DNA of 54,853 nucleotides, taken from an uncultured Bacteroidales bacterium (GTDB lineage: Bacteria; Bacteroidota; Bacteroidia; Bacteroidales; UBA3824). Where the stretch lies: assembly GCA_905234655.1 (NCBI GenBank), contig CAJOJG010000022.1, positions 1 through 54,853 on the forward strand, read 5' to 3'. The translations under genes and the position numbers were made by a program. The notes beneath the pieces are model-generated. The model saw nothing but the letters and a program-made list of their open reading frames with translations. It did no database searches and was not told the DNA's origin. Positions 8,818 to 17,457 of this stretch are shown here, piece after piece. The first letter of the stretch is position 1. Each line of letters opens with the position of its first letter.

Positions 8818-11103
8818 TTAAAATTTAATCGTGTATGTGACCGACGGGATGATGCCGAAGAGCGAAATCATCACCGTCTTTGTGCCGGAGGGCTTGGTGT
8901 CGTCGTTCTCAAACGAAATCCTGTACGGGTTGTAATGGTTGTAGAGGTTGTAGATGCCGAAAGACCAAATCCTCGTGTATTTGGGACGCTCCTTGGTGTT
9001 GTTGATGCCAACGTCGAGGCGGTGGTAGGCGGGTGCGCGGTAGCCGTTGCGCTCGTTGTAGTAGTTGATTGTCCAGTCGGCCACATCGAACTTCGCGCTC
9101 GGCGCGGTGAGTGCCTGTCCCGAGGTGAAAACCCACGTTGCCGAGAGGTCCCACTTGTGGTTAAGGCGGTACATGCCCACGATGGAGATGTCGTGGCGGC
9201 GGTCGTTGGAGGCTGTGTACCAGCGGTTTTGGTTGATTCCGTCAATCCTGTTCTCCACCCACGACAATGTGTAAGAGAACCAGCCGGTGAAGTCGCCGAG
9301 GTTTTTCTTTGCGTAAAACTCCGCGCCATACGCCCTGCCCTCGCCGCGCAACACAATGCGCTCCATCTCGATTGCCGAGCCGAGGTCTTTGCCGTCCTTG
9401 TAGTCGTAAACATTGTCTATTTGCTTATAGTAGCCCTCGATGGAAAACTCATACTTTTTGTCCTGAGTTTCAGCCATGTAGCCCGCGCTTATCTGGTCGG
9501 CTACCTGAGGCTTAATGATGTTGCTTATCATCATTGCACGGCTGAGCGGCGACGACAGCCCGTTGTCCAGCACAAACTGTATGTTCTGCGTTGTGCGGCA
9601 ATATCCCGCCTTAACGCTCTGATGGTCTGTGAGTTGCTGTTTGAGGCTGAAACGCGGTTCTATGGATACGTTCTGCTTCACGACATCGCGCTTGGCATAG
9701 TGGAGGGTGTCGGTTATCTCGCCGAGGTTGTCGATATGGTAGAACGGCGCGCCGCCCAACGCGTTGAAAACCACACCCCTTACGCCTGCGGATAGCTCGA
9801 GGCCAAAATCAGTTTTCCAATCGCCCGACACCCAGAACGAAAACTCGTCGGCGTCGCGCAACTCCTTCTCGTTGCGCCCTTGGTAACGCCATTCGAGCGA
9901 CTTGAGGTTGATGTGGTCGAACTGGAAACCGATGTTGATTTTGTGGTTTTGGGTGGGGTTTATGTTGATTTCCTCGCGCACGGCGTGGTGGCGGTTGTAA
10001 GCGTCGTCCTTTGCGTCCATGTGGAGAACCTTCATGTATTCCTCAAAGGCGTAGTTGCTGTATACCAGCGATGTCTTGGAGCTGATGTGGTCGGTGAAAT
10101 TGTGCTTGAAATCGAAGGCTGCGGCGGTGTTTCCCCAGTGCATGGCGGCGATGTCGTCCTTCATCTTCATGTTGTCCCTGCCACGGAAAAACATCACATT
10201 GAAAGTGCCTCTCTTGTAGGGCTTTACGGTCACTTTTGCGTTGACATCATAGAAATTGAGTGTGTAGTCTTTCCATTTCTTCGTGGGTTTGAGGAAAATC
10301 TCAAAGTACGTGCGCCTTGCGGCAAGGAAGAACGATGCTTTGTTTTTCACGACCGGGCCGTCAACCGAGAATTTTGACGACAGAAGGCCGATAGACGCGT
10401 TGAGGCCGAAGTTTTCCATGTCGCCGGAGCGCGTGCTTATGTCGAAAATCGAAGCCGACGCGCCGCCGAACTGCGCCGGAATCGCGCCTTTATATAGTGA
10501 CGCATTGGTGAGCGCGTCGTCGTTGAAGGTGGAAAAAACGCCCATCAGGTGGCCTGCGTTGTAGATTGCGGCGTTGTCGAGGAGGATTAGGTTTTGGGTT
10601 GCGTTTCCGCCGCGCACTTGGAAACCGCACGAGCCGTCGCCCTCCGCCTTCACGCCGGGGAGCAGCTGGATTGACTTGATGATGTCCCTCTCCCCCATCA
10701 GCGCGGGCACCTTCGCCATCTCGGACATCTGGATGTTTTCCACTCCGATTATAACGTTGTCGGTGCGTGAGCGACCATGTTTTGCCGTTACCTGGACTTC
10801 TGAGATTTCGGTGGTCTCCTCGTCGAGGGTGATGGAAACTTTTTCCTTGCCAGAAGAGAATGTCTGCTCGTAGGCGACAAAACCCAGGCAACTAAAAGAG
10901 AGAGTGGCGGGCGTCTGTTTTACCTTGATGATAAAATTGCCCTCGGAATCAGAGATTGTCCCGTTGGCAGTACCTTTTTCGGCAACCGAAACAAACGGTA
11001 ACGGGTTGCCCTTAGTGTCAATCACGACACCTGAAATTTTTGCAGATTGAGCCGCAACCATCAGCGGCATCAGCAAAAGCATAAGTAGTGCGAATCTTCT
11101 CAT
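8818..11103 (-). CDS. TonB-dependent outer-membrane receptor
   Basis: Imports an unknown ligand across the outer membrane using TonB energy. The 761-residue protein has a signal peptide (1-18), a carboxypeptidase-regulatory-like N-terminal extension (about 20-105, SGVVIDTKGNPLPFVSVAEKG), a plug domain (about 120-225, with VRGGNATQNLILLD) and a 22-strand-type barrel ending in an aromatic-terminated strand (SVTYTIKF). The shape and the DUF4249 partner fit the small CarboxypepD_reg/TonB receptor class, not the SusC class. A TAATTTTG -7 element lies at 11130-11137 on the minus strand, with a TTG 18 bases further on. Confidence 0.93.
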   Translation of the reverse strand: MRRFALLMLLLMPLMVAAQSAKISGVVIDTKGNPLPFVSVAEKGTANGTISDSEGNFIIKVKQTPATLSFSCLGFVAYEQTFSSGKEKVSITLDEETTEISEVQVTAKHGRSRTDNVIIGVENIQMSEMAKVPALMGERDIIKSIQLLPGVKAEGDGSCGFQVRGGNATQNLILLDNAAIYNAGHLMGVFSTFNDDALTNASLYKGAIPAQFGGASASIFDISTRSGDMENFGLNASIGLLSSKFSVDGPVVKNKASFFLAARRTYFEIFLKPTKKWKDYTLNFYDVNAKVTVKPYKRGTFNVMFFRGRDNMKMKDDIAAMHWGNTAAAFDFKHNFTDHISSKTSLVYSNYAFEEYMKVLHMDAKDDAYNRHHAVREEININPTQNHKINIGFQFDHINLKSLEWRYQGRNEKELRDADEFSFWVSGDWKTDFGLELSAGVRGVVFNALGGAPFYHIDNLGEITDTLHYAKRDVVKQNVSIEPRFSLKQQLTDHQSVKAGYCRTTQNIQFVLDNGLSSPLSRAMMISNIIKPQVADQISAGYMAETQDKKYEFSIEGYYKQIDNVYDYKDGKDLGSAIEMERIVLRGEGRAYGAEFYAKKNLGDFTGWFSYTLSWVENRIDGINQNRWYTASNDRRHDISIVGMYRLNHKWDLSATWVFTSGQALTAPSAKFDVADWTINYYNERNGYRAPAYHRLDVGINNTKERPKYTRIWSFGIYNLYNHYNPYRISFENDDTKPSGTKTVMISLFGIIPSVTYTIKF

Positions 11104-11129
11104 TGTTTTACATAACTTTTTTTACACTG

Positions 11130-11158
11130 CAAAATTATATCATGTAATATGCAACCAA
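11130..11158 (-). promoter_or_regulatory. Promoter of the TonB receptor-DUF4249 unit
   Basis: Minus-strand TTG (complement of 11156-11158), 18-base spacer, TAATTTTG (complement of 11130-11137). The spacer is one base shorter than the usual range. Confidence 0.5.
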
Positions 11159-11189
11159 GTTGCAAAATGCGGAAAATATTTGAAAGTTT

Positions 11190-11934
11190 TTACATTTGAG
11201 GGAATTTTTTGGATGAAATAGCGGGGACATTTTCTCTTGGCGCGAAATGTTTCGGTTCTTTTCCGTATCCCAATCTAATAATAACTGACGGATAGGCATT
11301 TAGATTGAGATTTTGACGCAAAGATTCCTTCAACGTCGGAATTTCGCAAGGCTGGTTGCTGAAACTGTATGCAAGTCCTTGTGATGTGATTTTCAGGAGG
11401 ATACGTTCCAAAAACACTCCAAGGTCAACTCAGTTTTTGGCGTTGTCGTCCTTGACACAAAATACACAGAAATGCGATGCAGAGGCATTTATGGCGTTGT
11501 CGGTCTTGTTTTGGGCTTTTGGATTCAGAAACATTCCCACAATCCGTCTGCCGATGGGCTTGGGTGTCGATGGAAAACCCAAAACATTGTAGCACAATCC
11601 ACTATGAGTTTCATTGACGTGCTTTTTGTTGAACCGCATCCATGAAACAAGTTCACGTTTAAACGCAGTGTCTGACATTTGGATTTCATTGCCTTCGGCG
11701 GTTTTTTTCCTGATGACTTCGGCTTCGGGACTGTCTGATTCATAAATCAAAACCGACACATTCCTCTCATTGTCAACATTTTCGCATAATGTTTCGGAAA
11801 TGCCTTTCAGAAGATTATTTTGGACTTTTTCGCCCGTGAAACTTCCACGGTGAGTGTGCCGCAGCCTGATTGCGTCAAAAAGCGGATCATCATTGAAAAC
11901 TTCTTGTTTAGAGAGCGTTACAACGATTTTGCCA
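11190..11934 (-). pseudogene. Broken nitroreductase-family (Acg-like) gene
   Basis: One minus-strand reading frame from about 11934 to 11190 encodes a recognisable FMN-dependent nitroreductase of the Acg type. It shows AIRLRHTHRGSFTGEKV, a middle part with GLCYNVLGFPSTPKP, and the C-terminal segment SVIIRLGYGKEP. The frame is interrupted by a TGA at about 11425-11427 (DDNAKN-stop-VDLGVFLERI), where relatives would be expected to carry Trp (TGG). It has no start codon: the frame runs back into the end of the TetR gene and meets a stop there. The 5' part is therefore missing and the middle carries a nonsense mutation. It lies directly downstream of the TetR gene and was probably its regulated target. 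Confidence 0.75.
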
Positions 11935-12499
11935 TCATAAAGTCAATTGTCTCAAGAAGTTTTTCCCATCCGGCATCGCTGTCGATTTGGAGCGAATTAT
12001 AGACGCCACAGTTTTCGCCAAGTATGCAAAGGTATGACACCGAGGCTGTTATGAGCGTGGAGATACCCGCCACACGGTCGAAACTTTCACCCGAACGGTC
12101 GCAGACAAAACCGATGATTTTGAGGGCGGTTTCCTCGCGCCGCTGTCGCAAATCGTTGATTGAAGGGTGTTTGGACGATAGTTCCCATCGGTACAGTTTC
12201 CTGAGCGCGGGTGAATTGCGGAGCATTGTGATGTACGTCCTGAAAATCTGTTTTGAAAACATTTTGACATCGCCCTGCGGCAGGTCCGCAATGTCAAAAT
12301 TGAGCCAAAAGTCTTTGTCTTCCAAATACTTGGAAAGCAAACCTTCGATAGAGCCGAAATACCTGTATATAAGTATCTTCGACACGCCCGACTCTGCGGC
12401 GACGGCGTTGATGCCCACAGCCTCAAACCCTTCACACTCAACAATCCTGCCCACAGCGTCAAGGATTCGTCTTTCTGTCAAATCTCTGTCCTTTGTCAT
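11918..12499 (-). CDS. TetR/AcrR-family transcriptional repressor
   Basis: A 193-residue one-domain regulator. The N-terminal helix-turn-helix is clear (ILDAVGRIVECEGFEAVGINAVAAESGVSKILIYRYFGS, residues about 13-51), including the family-typical VSKILIYRYF recognition helix. The C-terminal ligand domain is all-helical and unrecognised. It lies just upstream of a broken nitroreductase gene whose frame overlaps its 3' end. Two near-identical operator-like sequences straddle its own promoter, indicating autorepression. If the nitroreductase was its target, the regulator may now control only itself or genes elsewhere. Confidence 0.92.
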   Translation of the reverse strand: MTKDRDLTERRILDAVGRIVECEGFEAVGINAVAAESGVSKILIYRYFGSIEGLLSKYLEDKDFWLNFDIADLPQGDVKMFSKQIFRTYITMLRNSPALRKLYRWELSSKHPSINDLRQRREETALKIIGFVCDRSGESFDRVAGISTLITASVSYLCILGENCGVYNSLQIDSDAGWEKLLETIDFMMAKSL

Positions 12500-12516
12500 T
12501 GTTCAAAAAAAATTGA

Positions 12517-12562
12517 TGTTACTTTTCGGTCACAAAGATATGTTACTTTTTGGTAACAACAA
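12517..12562 (-). promoter_or_regulatory. TetR promoter with two operator-like sites
   Basis: Minus-strand promoter TTG (complement of 12560-12562), 19-base spacer, TATCTTTG (complement of 12533-12540). Two 19-base direct repeats lie at 12517-12535 (TGTTACTTTTCGGTCACAA) and 12541-12559 (TGTTACTTTTTGGTAACAA), 24 bases apart and 17/19 identical. The second is a palindrome TGTTAC-N6-GTAACA inside the spacer. The first overlaps the -7 element and start site. This is the expected layout of a self-repressing TetR gene. Confidence 0.75.
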
Positions 12563-12592
12563 AATATTTTTTTAATTTTTTTGGTACGGAAA

Positions 12593-12800
12593 ATGCAATG
12601 TGTCCTGAAAATAAAATCCAACAATGATTTAAGACCAATGAATGTAACGTGCGAAAAATTGACGGACGGTTCGTTGACCGTTCATATTAACTTCAATATC
12701 AAGGAGTTGGAGTGTAATAAAATAACAATAGACATTAATGATGTGAGCAAGCAGTGCGACAAAACCCCTATACTCGCCAACTTTTGCAGAGCGGTAAGAG
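12593..12800 (+). other. Short unrecognised reading frame upstream of the integrase remnant
   Basis: A frame opening at ATG 12593 (or TTG 12581) encodes about 70 residues with a protein-like composition (CEKLTDGSLTVHINFNIKE). I recognise no family. The frame continues to 12982, but from about 12830 the real coding sequence is in another frame (integrase remnant), so the downstream part is not a genuine extension. It may be a small gene or another piece of the same decayed element. Confidence 0.25.
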
Positions 12801-12830
12801 AGCGTAAGGCGCAGACTGGACAAAGCATGA

Positions 12831-13010
12831 GCAATGCTGACGTTCCACGTGGCGAGGCACACTTTTGCAACTTCGCTCATTACACATGGCGTCGATATTT
12901 ACACCGTGTCAAAACTGCTGGGTCACAGCAATATATCAACGACGCAGATGTATGCCGACGTTATCGACAGCCGCCGCGGTGAGGCTATGTGCCGGCTTGA
13001 TGCGGCTTAG
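12831..13010 (+). pseudogene. C-terminal remnant of a tyrosine recombinase
   Basis: This frame reads AMLTFHVARHTFATSLITHG, then VDIYTVSKLLGHSNISTTQM and YADVIDSRRGEAM. It is the C-terminal catalytic part of a Bacteroidota XerD/phage-type integrase. The HxxR pair (HVAR), the second His (LLGHS) and the nucleophilic Tyr (QMYADV) are present. The N-terminal DNA-binding and first-Arg regions are missing, and stops (TGA at 12828, TAA at 12795) close the frame upstream. It ends at TAG 13008-13010, nine bases before the hybrid sensor gene. It marks a former integration event between the TetR locus and the PUL. Confidence 0.8.
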
Positions 13011-13019
13011 TGTCCCTCG

Positions 13020-16000
13020 TTATTGTTGACCGCCGGATTTGTCGTCGCCGAGCATGGAGGATGGCGTGGTGTTGTATTGTTTTGTGAAACAGCGGGTGAA
13101 GTATTTCGGGTCGTTGAAGCCGACTTCGTATGCGATTTCCGAAATGTTCATATTGTGGGTTATGCGGTTCTTTATGATGAGGTCGCGGGCGACTTTTAGG
13201 CGGTATGCGCGGATGAAGGGGCCGGTGCTCTGTTGGGCCAGGGCTTGCATCTTCTTGTTCATGAAAGTCTTTGAGACGCCCATCTGGCTTATCAGCTCGT
13301 TGACGTCGAAGTCGGGGTTCTTGTAGTTTTCCTTTATTATCTTCAAAACCTTGTCTATGAACTTCTTGTCATACGAGTCTTCGGAAATGTTAAGGCTCTC
13401 GGTGTCCATGTCGTTGCGGAAACGCTGCTGGAACTTGCGGCGGTTTTCGATGAGGGCGAGGATTTTGGCCTTTAGCGTCGCTTCGTCGAAGGGCTTTGTG
13501 ATGTAGTCGTCGACACCGTTGCGGAAGCTGTCGAGCATGGCGTCGCGGCTCGTCTTGGCGGTGAGGATGATGATGGGAATGTGGGAGATGTTACTGTCCA
13601 TGCGGATTTGCTGTGCGAGTTCCACGCCGTTCATTCCGGGCATCATCAGGTCGGAGAGTATGAGGTCGACGACGTTGGAGCGCAGGACGGTCAGCGCATT
13701 GTTGCCGTCGACAGCCTCGAAGATTGTGTATGTGTCCGAAAGAACAGTGCGGATGTATTGGCGCATTTCGGCGTTGTCCTCGACGACAAGCACTGACATC
13801 TTGTGTTCGAGGTTTTCTGAATCACTGTTGTTCTCGTCGCCATCTTCCGCGTCGCCAATGTAGTTGGACACCGGCGCGGCGGGCAATTCTTCCATGTTGA
13901 TAAGCGGCAGGAACATGCGGAACTGCGCGCCGTGCGGCTTTGCGTTACGCGCCGTGATGTCGCCGCCGAGGAGGTTAGTGAGTTTCTTGCACAGGTAAAG
14001 TCCGATGCCGGTGCCGGAGCCGTTAACTTGGGGGTCGGTCTTCGACTGGTAGAAACTGTTAAAAATCTTGTCGATGTCCTTCTCGACTATGCCATCGCCG
14101 CTGTCGGATACGGAGATGTAGAGTTTGTCGGGCGAATGGAACGATGCGACGTAAATATCTATGTGGCCTTCCTTTGGCGTGAACTTTACGGCGTTGCCGA
14201 GCAGGTTTGTGACTATCTTCACCATCGCCTCGCGGTCGAACATGATGTACGTGTTGGACATGTGGAAGTAGAGGTTAATGGCAATGCCGTTGTCCTGCGA
14301 CAGCGAGCGGAACGGCAGGAGTACGTCGTCGATGAAGGTCTTGAAGTTGCCGGGCGCAAGGTTGATGGGCATGTTGTCGGTCTCGACTTTTCGGAAGTCC
14401 ATCAGTTGGTTGACGAGCGAGAGGAGGTGCTTGGAGTTGTGGTCGACAAAGTTAAGCTGCTCGATGACTTTGGGGTTTGTGCTCAGTTTCAATGCGCGCT
14501 CTATCGGACCGATAATCAGTGTCAGCGGCGTGCGGAACTCGTGTGTGATGTTCGTGAAGAAGGCGAGCTTGTCGAGGGTGAGTTCCTGGATTTTGACGGT
14601 CATCTCCTCGAGTTGTTTTTTCTGTCGCGAGATTTCCTCGTTCTGCTTGAACAACAGTTCGTTCTGTCGCGAGAGTTCTTCGGTCTTGCTCTCGAGGGCG
14701 GCCGTGCGCTGGTTGACTTTTTCTTCAAGGAGTTGTTTTTGGGAGCGCAGGACTTCCATGCGGCGGTGTATGAGGTGGCGGACAATCATGAAAATTATCG
14801 CGGCAAATATGAGCAAGAACCACCACTGCTTGTAGAAATAGCCGTCGACGTGGATTGTGATTTCTGTCGGTTCCGAATATTCGCCCGACCCGGCGGCGCA
14901 CCGTGCCTGGAACTTGTATTTGCCCTGCGGCAGGTTGCTGAATACGGCGATGCGGCGGCTGTGAGGGACAGTGGTCCATTGGTTCGAAAATCCGACGAGC
15001 CTGTACTGGTATGTCACTGATGTCGGCGAGTTGTAGTCGAGGGCTGAAAATTCGAGGGTTATGGATTTGTCGCGCTCGTGGATGTAGATGTCGGTCTCGC
15101 GCGAGATTTCACTTTTAATATAAGTGCTGCCTGGGTAGACTTTCTGCTCGTTGACGGAAAGTTCGGTGAGGTAGACCTTGTTGCCGATGTTTGCGAAGTG
15201 GGAGCGTTCGGTGTCGAGCGACATGAGCCCGTGAAGCGTGCCAAGGTAGATGATGTTGGAGCCGGGGGTCTTGTAGCCGCCGTTCCAAAAGAAATTGTTG
15301 TTGCACAGGCCGTCCTCGCGGTAGTAGCGCGAAATGCGGTTGCTCTGTGGCGAGTAGCACGACAGTCCGTTTGTCGTGGCTATCCAGATGCGGTGGCTGT
15401 TGTCCTCGGCGATGTATGACACAATGTCGTTGCTAAGCCCGTTGTCGGTCGTGAACAGCTGGCGGTATGTGTCGCCTTCGCGCTTGATGACGCCAAAACC
15501 GTTTGTGCCGATGTACAGCGAGCCGTCGTGGCTCTGCATGAAGCATGTGGTCTTCGAGAGGAAGGCGGTCTCCATGTCGCGCGGCAGTTCGATGCTGAAT
15601 TTCAGTCCAGTTGGCGACTGCTTGGTCTTCAGGTCGATATTGACAATGCCGTATGTAGTGCCGATAACCAGCTTGTTGTCTTTCGTGACAATATCGCCCA
15701 ACGAGCCGAATATGCGCGCGTTTATCGTGTCGGGCAGCGGCACTTCGATATTATCTGTGGTAAAATCATAGAAGTATATGCCACGGTTTGTGCCAATCCA
15801 AACGCCGTTGTTGAGGGTGTCGACCGTCACTGTGCCGACAAAACTGGTGTTTATAGTGTCGGTGTCATAGTTGATTCGCTTAATGCCACGGCGGGATTTT
15901 TTGTCAAAAATCGTGATGCCGCCGCCCCATGTGCCGAGCATGAGCGTGTTCGCGTCCAACGGCTCGATGTAGCTCACAGAGTTGTGGCTCAGGCCGTTGG

Positions 16001-17222
16001 CTGTCGTGAAATTCTTGAACGCCTCGTTCTGTCGTTCCTTTGCGCTAAGTCCGCCTTCTACGCATCCGACCCACACTGTGCCGTTCTCGTCCTCATAGAT
16101 TGCGTTCACGGGGCCGGTGGGCAAAGTCTCGGGGCGGTTGTTGGAGGACTGGTGGCTTTTTATGGAGATGGCGGGCTTTATCATCTTGTTGACGCCGCAC
16201 GATTCTGTGCCAATCCATATTATCCGGTCGTCGCAAAGTATGGTGTTGATGAAATTGCTGTTGATTGTGCGGAAGTAGCTTTCCTTCTCGTCGTCCTGAG
16301 TGATGATGTAGAAATAGTCGTTCAACGAGTCATAAAAGTTGAGCCCGCGCAACGTGCCGATTATCAACTGCCCGTTTGCGGCGAGCTTGATGTCCGAGAT
16401 GAGGTTTTGGGAGAGCGAGTGCGGGTTGTTGTCGTCATGGTAGTAGGCCTTCACATGCTCGCTGTTGAGGTTGTAGCGGAAAAGTCCGTTGTCCGTGCCG
16501 ATCCAAAGTTCGGTCTCCTTTGCGACGATGCACTTTATGAGGTAGCAGTCGAGGCGGAGCCGGGTCGAGAACGGCGAGGCGACGAGGTTGCCCTTGTCGT
16601 CGGCGACGAGTTTCATAAGGCGGTTGTTGATTCCGGCGAGCATCTGTCCGTCGAGTTCGTAGAGAGCCGTGACAGCCGAGTTGATTTTTGTGCCGGGGTG
16701 GAGTTTGTTGATGTAGGTGACATTACCCTTTGTGTCGAAGTCGAAGCGGACTATCGAGTTAGACGTAGTGACCCAGATGCTGCCGCGCGAGTCTTTGATA
16801 ATCTTCACCGACGGCATGTTGCATAATCCCGTGACGTCGTCGTCAAGTCCGGGCATCGCCGCCTTGCCGTATGTGGAGAGATCCATGATGTCGATACCGT
16901 CTTCTGTGGCAATCCACAGCCGGTCATAATTGTCCTCGCATACGCTCCTGACGTAGTTGCTCCTCAGCCGGAAGTCGCTGCGGTTGTTGAAGTGGACATA
17001 GTTATATCCGTCATGCTTGAGCAGCCCGCCGCCTTGTGTGCAAATCCATATAAAGCCGTGGCTGTCCTTGTAGATGCCGTCCACAAAGTTGTTCGGAAGT
17101 CCGTTCTCGACTGTCAGGTACGAGAACAGGTAGTTTGAAGCAAAGTCGTCGCTCGAATATTGTGCCTTTGCGCCTGAGAGCGTGGCGAGTGATATTATGG
17201 TGTATATAAGTAATTTTTTCAC
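13020..17222 (-). CDS. Hybrid two-component system regulator of the PUL
   Basis: A single-polypeptide sensor kinase and transcription factor (HTCS, 1400 residues). Order: signal peptide (1-20), periplasmic two-component-regulator propellers (about 30-740), a Y_Y_Y domain (about 745-815), a membrane segment (WWFLLIFAAIIFMIV), a coiled coil, HisKA with H894 in THEFRTPLT, HATPase with NLLGNAVKF, SDSGDGI and GSGTGIG, a receiver domain from 1142 with phospho-acceptor D1191 (LSDLMMPG), and a C-terminal AraC-type helix-turn-helix (about 1306-1395). All key residues are present. Family knowledge: such proteins bind a breakdown oligosaccharide in the periplasm and activate the neighbouring PUL. It is divergent from the GH43 gene, as expected for the local regulator. 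Confidence 0.96.
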   Translation of the reverse strand: MKKLLIYTIISLATLSGAKAQYSSDDFASNYLFSYLTVENGLPNNFVDGIYKDSHGFIWICTQGGGLLKHDGYNYVHFNNRSDFRLRSNYVRSVCEDNYDRLWIATEDGIDIMDLSTYGKAAMPGLDDDVTGLCNMPSVKIIKDSRGSIWVTTSNSIVRFDFDTKGNVTYINKLHPGTKINSAVTALYELDGQMLAGINNRLMKLVADDKGNLVASPFSTRLRLDCYLIKCIVAKETELWIGTDNGLFRYNLNSEHVKAYYHDDNNPHSLSQNLISDIKLAANGQLIIGTLRGLNFYDSLNDYFYIITQDDEKESYFRTINSNFINTILCDDRIIWIGTESCGVNKMIKPAISIKSHQSSNNRPETLPTGPVNAIYEDENGTVWVGCVEGGLSAKERQNEAFKNFTTANGLSHNSVSYIEPLDANTLMLGTWGGGITIFDKKSRRGIKRINYDTDTINTSFVGTVTVDTLNNGVWIGTNRGIYFYDFTTDNIEVPLPDTINARIFGSLGDIVTKDNKLVIGTTYGIVNIDLKTKQSPTGLKFSIELPRDMETAFLSKTTCFMQSHDGSLYIGTNGFGVIKREGDTYRQLFTTDNGLSNDIVSYIAEDNSHRIWIATTNGLSCYSPQSNRISRYYREDGLCNNNFFWNGGYKTPGSNIIYLGTLHGLMSLDTERSHFANIGNKVYLTELSVNEQKVYPGSTYIKSEISRETDIYIHERDKSITLEFSALDYNSPTSVTYQYRLVGFSNQWTTVPHSRRIAVFSNLPQGKYKFQARCAAGSGEYSEPTEITIHVDGYFYKQWWFLLIFAAIIFMIVRHLIHRRMEVLRSQKQLLEEKVNQRTAALESKTEELSRQNELLFKQNEEISRQKKQLEEMTVKIQELTLDKLAFFTNITHEFRTPLTLIIGPIERALKLSTNPKVIEQLNFVDHNSKHLLSLVNQLMDFRKVETDNMPINLAPGNFKTFIDDVLLPFRSLSQDNGIAINLYFHMSNTYIMFDREAMVKIVTNLLGNAVKFTPKEGHIDIYVASFHSPDKLYISVSDSGDGIVEKDIDKIFNSFYQSKTDPQVNGSGTGIGLYLCKKLTNLLGGDITARNAKPHGAQFRMFLPLINMEELPAAPVSNYIGDAEDGDENNSDSENLEHKMSVLVVEDNAEMRQYIRTVLSDTYTIFEAVDGNNALTVLRSNVVDLILSDLMMPGMNGVELAQQIRMDSNISHIPIIILTAKTSRDAMLDSFRNGVDDYITKPFDEATLKAKILALIENRRKFQQRFRNDMDTESLNISEDSYDKKFIDKVLKIIKENYKNPDFDVNELISQMGVSKTFMNKKMQALAQQSTGPFIRAYRLKVARDLIIKNRITHNMNISEIAYEVGFNDPKYFTRCFTKQYNTTPSSMLGDDKSGGQQ

Positions 17223-17252
17223 TATTCAGTCAGTTAGAACGTTTCTCAGGTG

Positions 17253-17281
17253 CAAATTTAGAAAGAAATTTGATAATCCAA
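17253..17281 (-). promoter_or_regulatory. Promoter of the hybrid sensor gene
   Basis: Minus-strand TTG (complement of 17279-17281), 18-base spacer and TAAATTTG (complement of 17253-17260). Start near 17246, leaving a leader of about 24 bases. Confidence 0.5.
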
Positions 17282-17292
17282 AACTTTTTAGT

Positions 17293-17363
17293 GTCCATTT
17301 GTCCACCTCGCCCGATTTTTTGTCCACCATGCGCTGTCGGCGTATTCCCCGGGCGCGTCCACC
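17293..17363. promoter_or_regulatory. Cluster of TTTGTCCACC motifs in the sensor-GH43 intergenic region
   Basis: Within 71 bases there are GTCCATTTG (17293-17301), TTTGTCCACC (17298-17307), TTTGTCCACCATG (17319-17331) and GTCCACC (17357-17363), all in the same orientation. The 13-mer recurs exactly at 18968 upstream of SusC, and its first 12 bases recur at 26382. The clustering upstream of PUL genes suggests binding sites for the hybrid regulator. Confidence 0.45.
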
Positions 17364-17405
17364 TAACTTGCGATATTATCCACCGTCGTGAATGCGAATA
17401 TATAT

Positions 17406-17413
17406 TAATTTTG
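17406..17413 (+). promoter_or_regulatory. -7 element upstream of GH43
   Basis: TAATTTTG matches TAnnTTTG. No TTG stands at 19-21 bases upstream, which would fit an activator-dependent promoter. Start near 17420, leader about 38 bases. Confidence 0.4.
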
Positions 17414-17457
17414 TGTTACTGTAATTAAAATTAATAATTAACAACCACCATTAAGAT

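Noticed and set aside
7925..8821. 298-codon + strand frame
   Set aside because: Antisense to the DUF4249 lipoprotein gene.
11425..11427. TGA read as tryptophan or selenocysteine in the nitroreductase frame
   Set aside because: TGA ends intact genes in this window (e.g. 6666-6668), no selenocysteine hairpin is evident, and the gene lacks its 5' end anyway.
15528..16826. 432-codon open frame on the + strand
   Set aside because: Shadow of the hybrid sensor propeller; Val/Asp/Arg-rich composition typical of antisense frames here.
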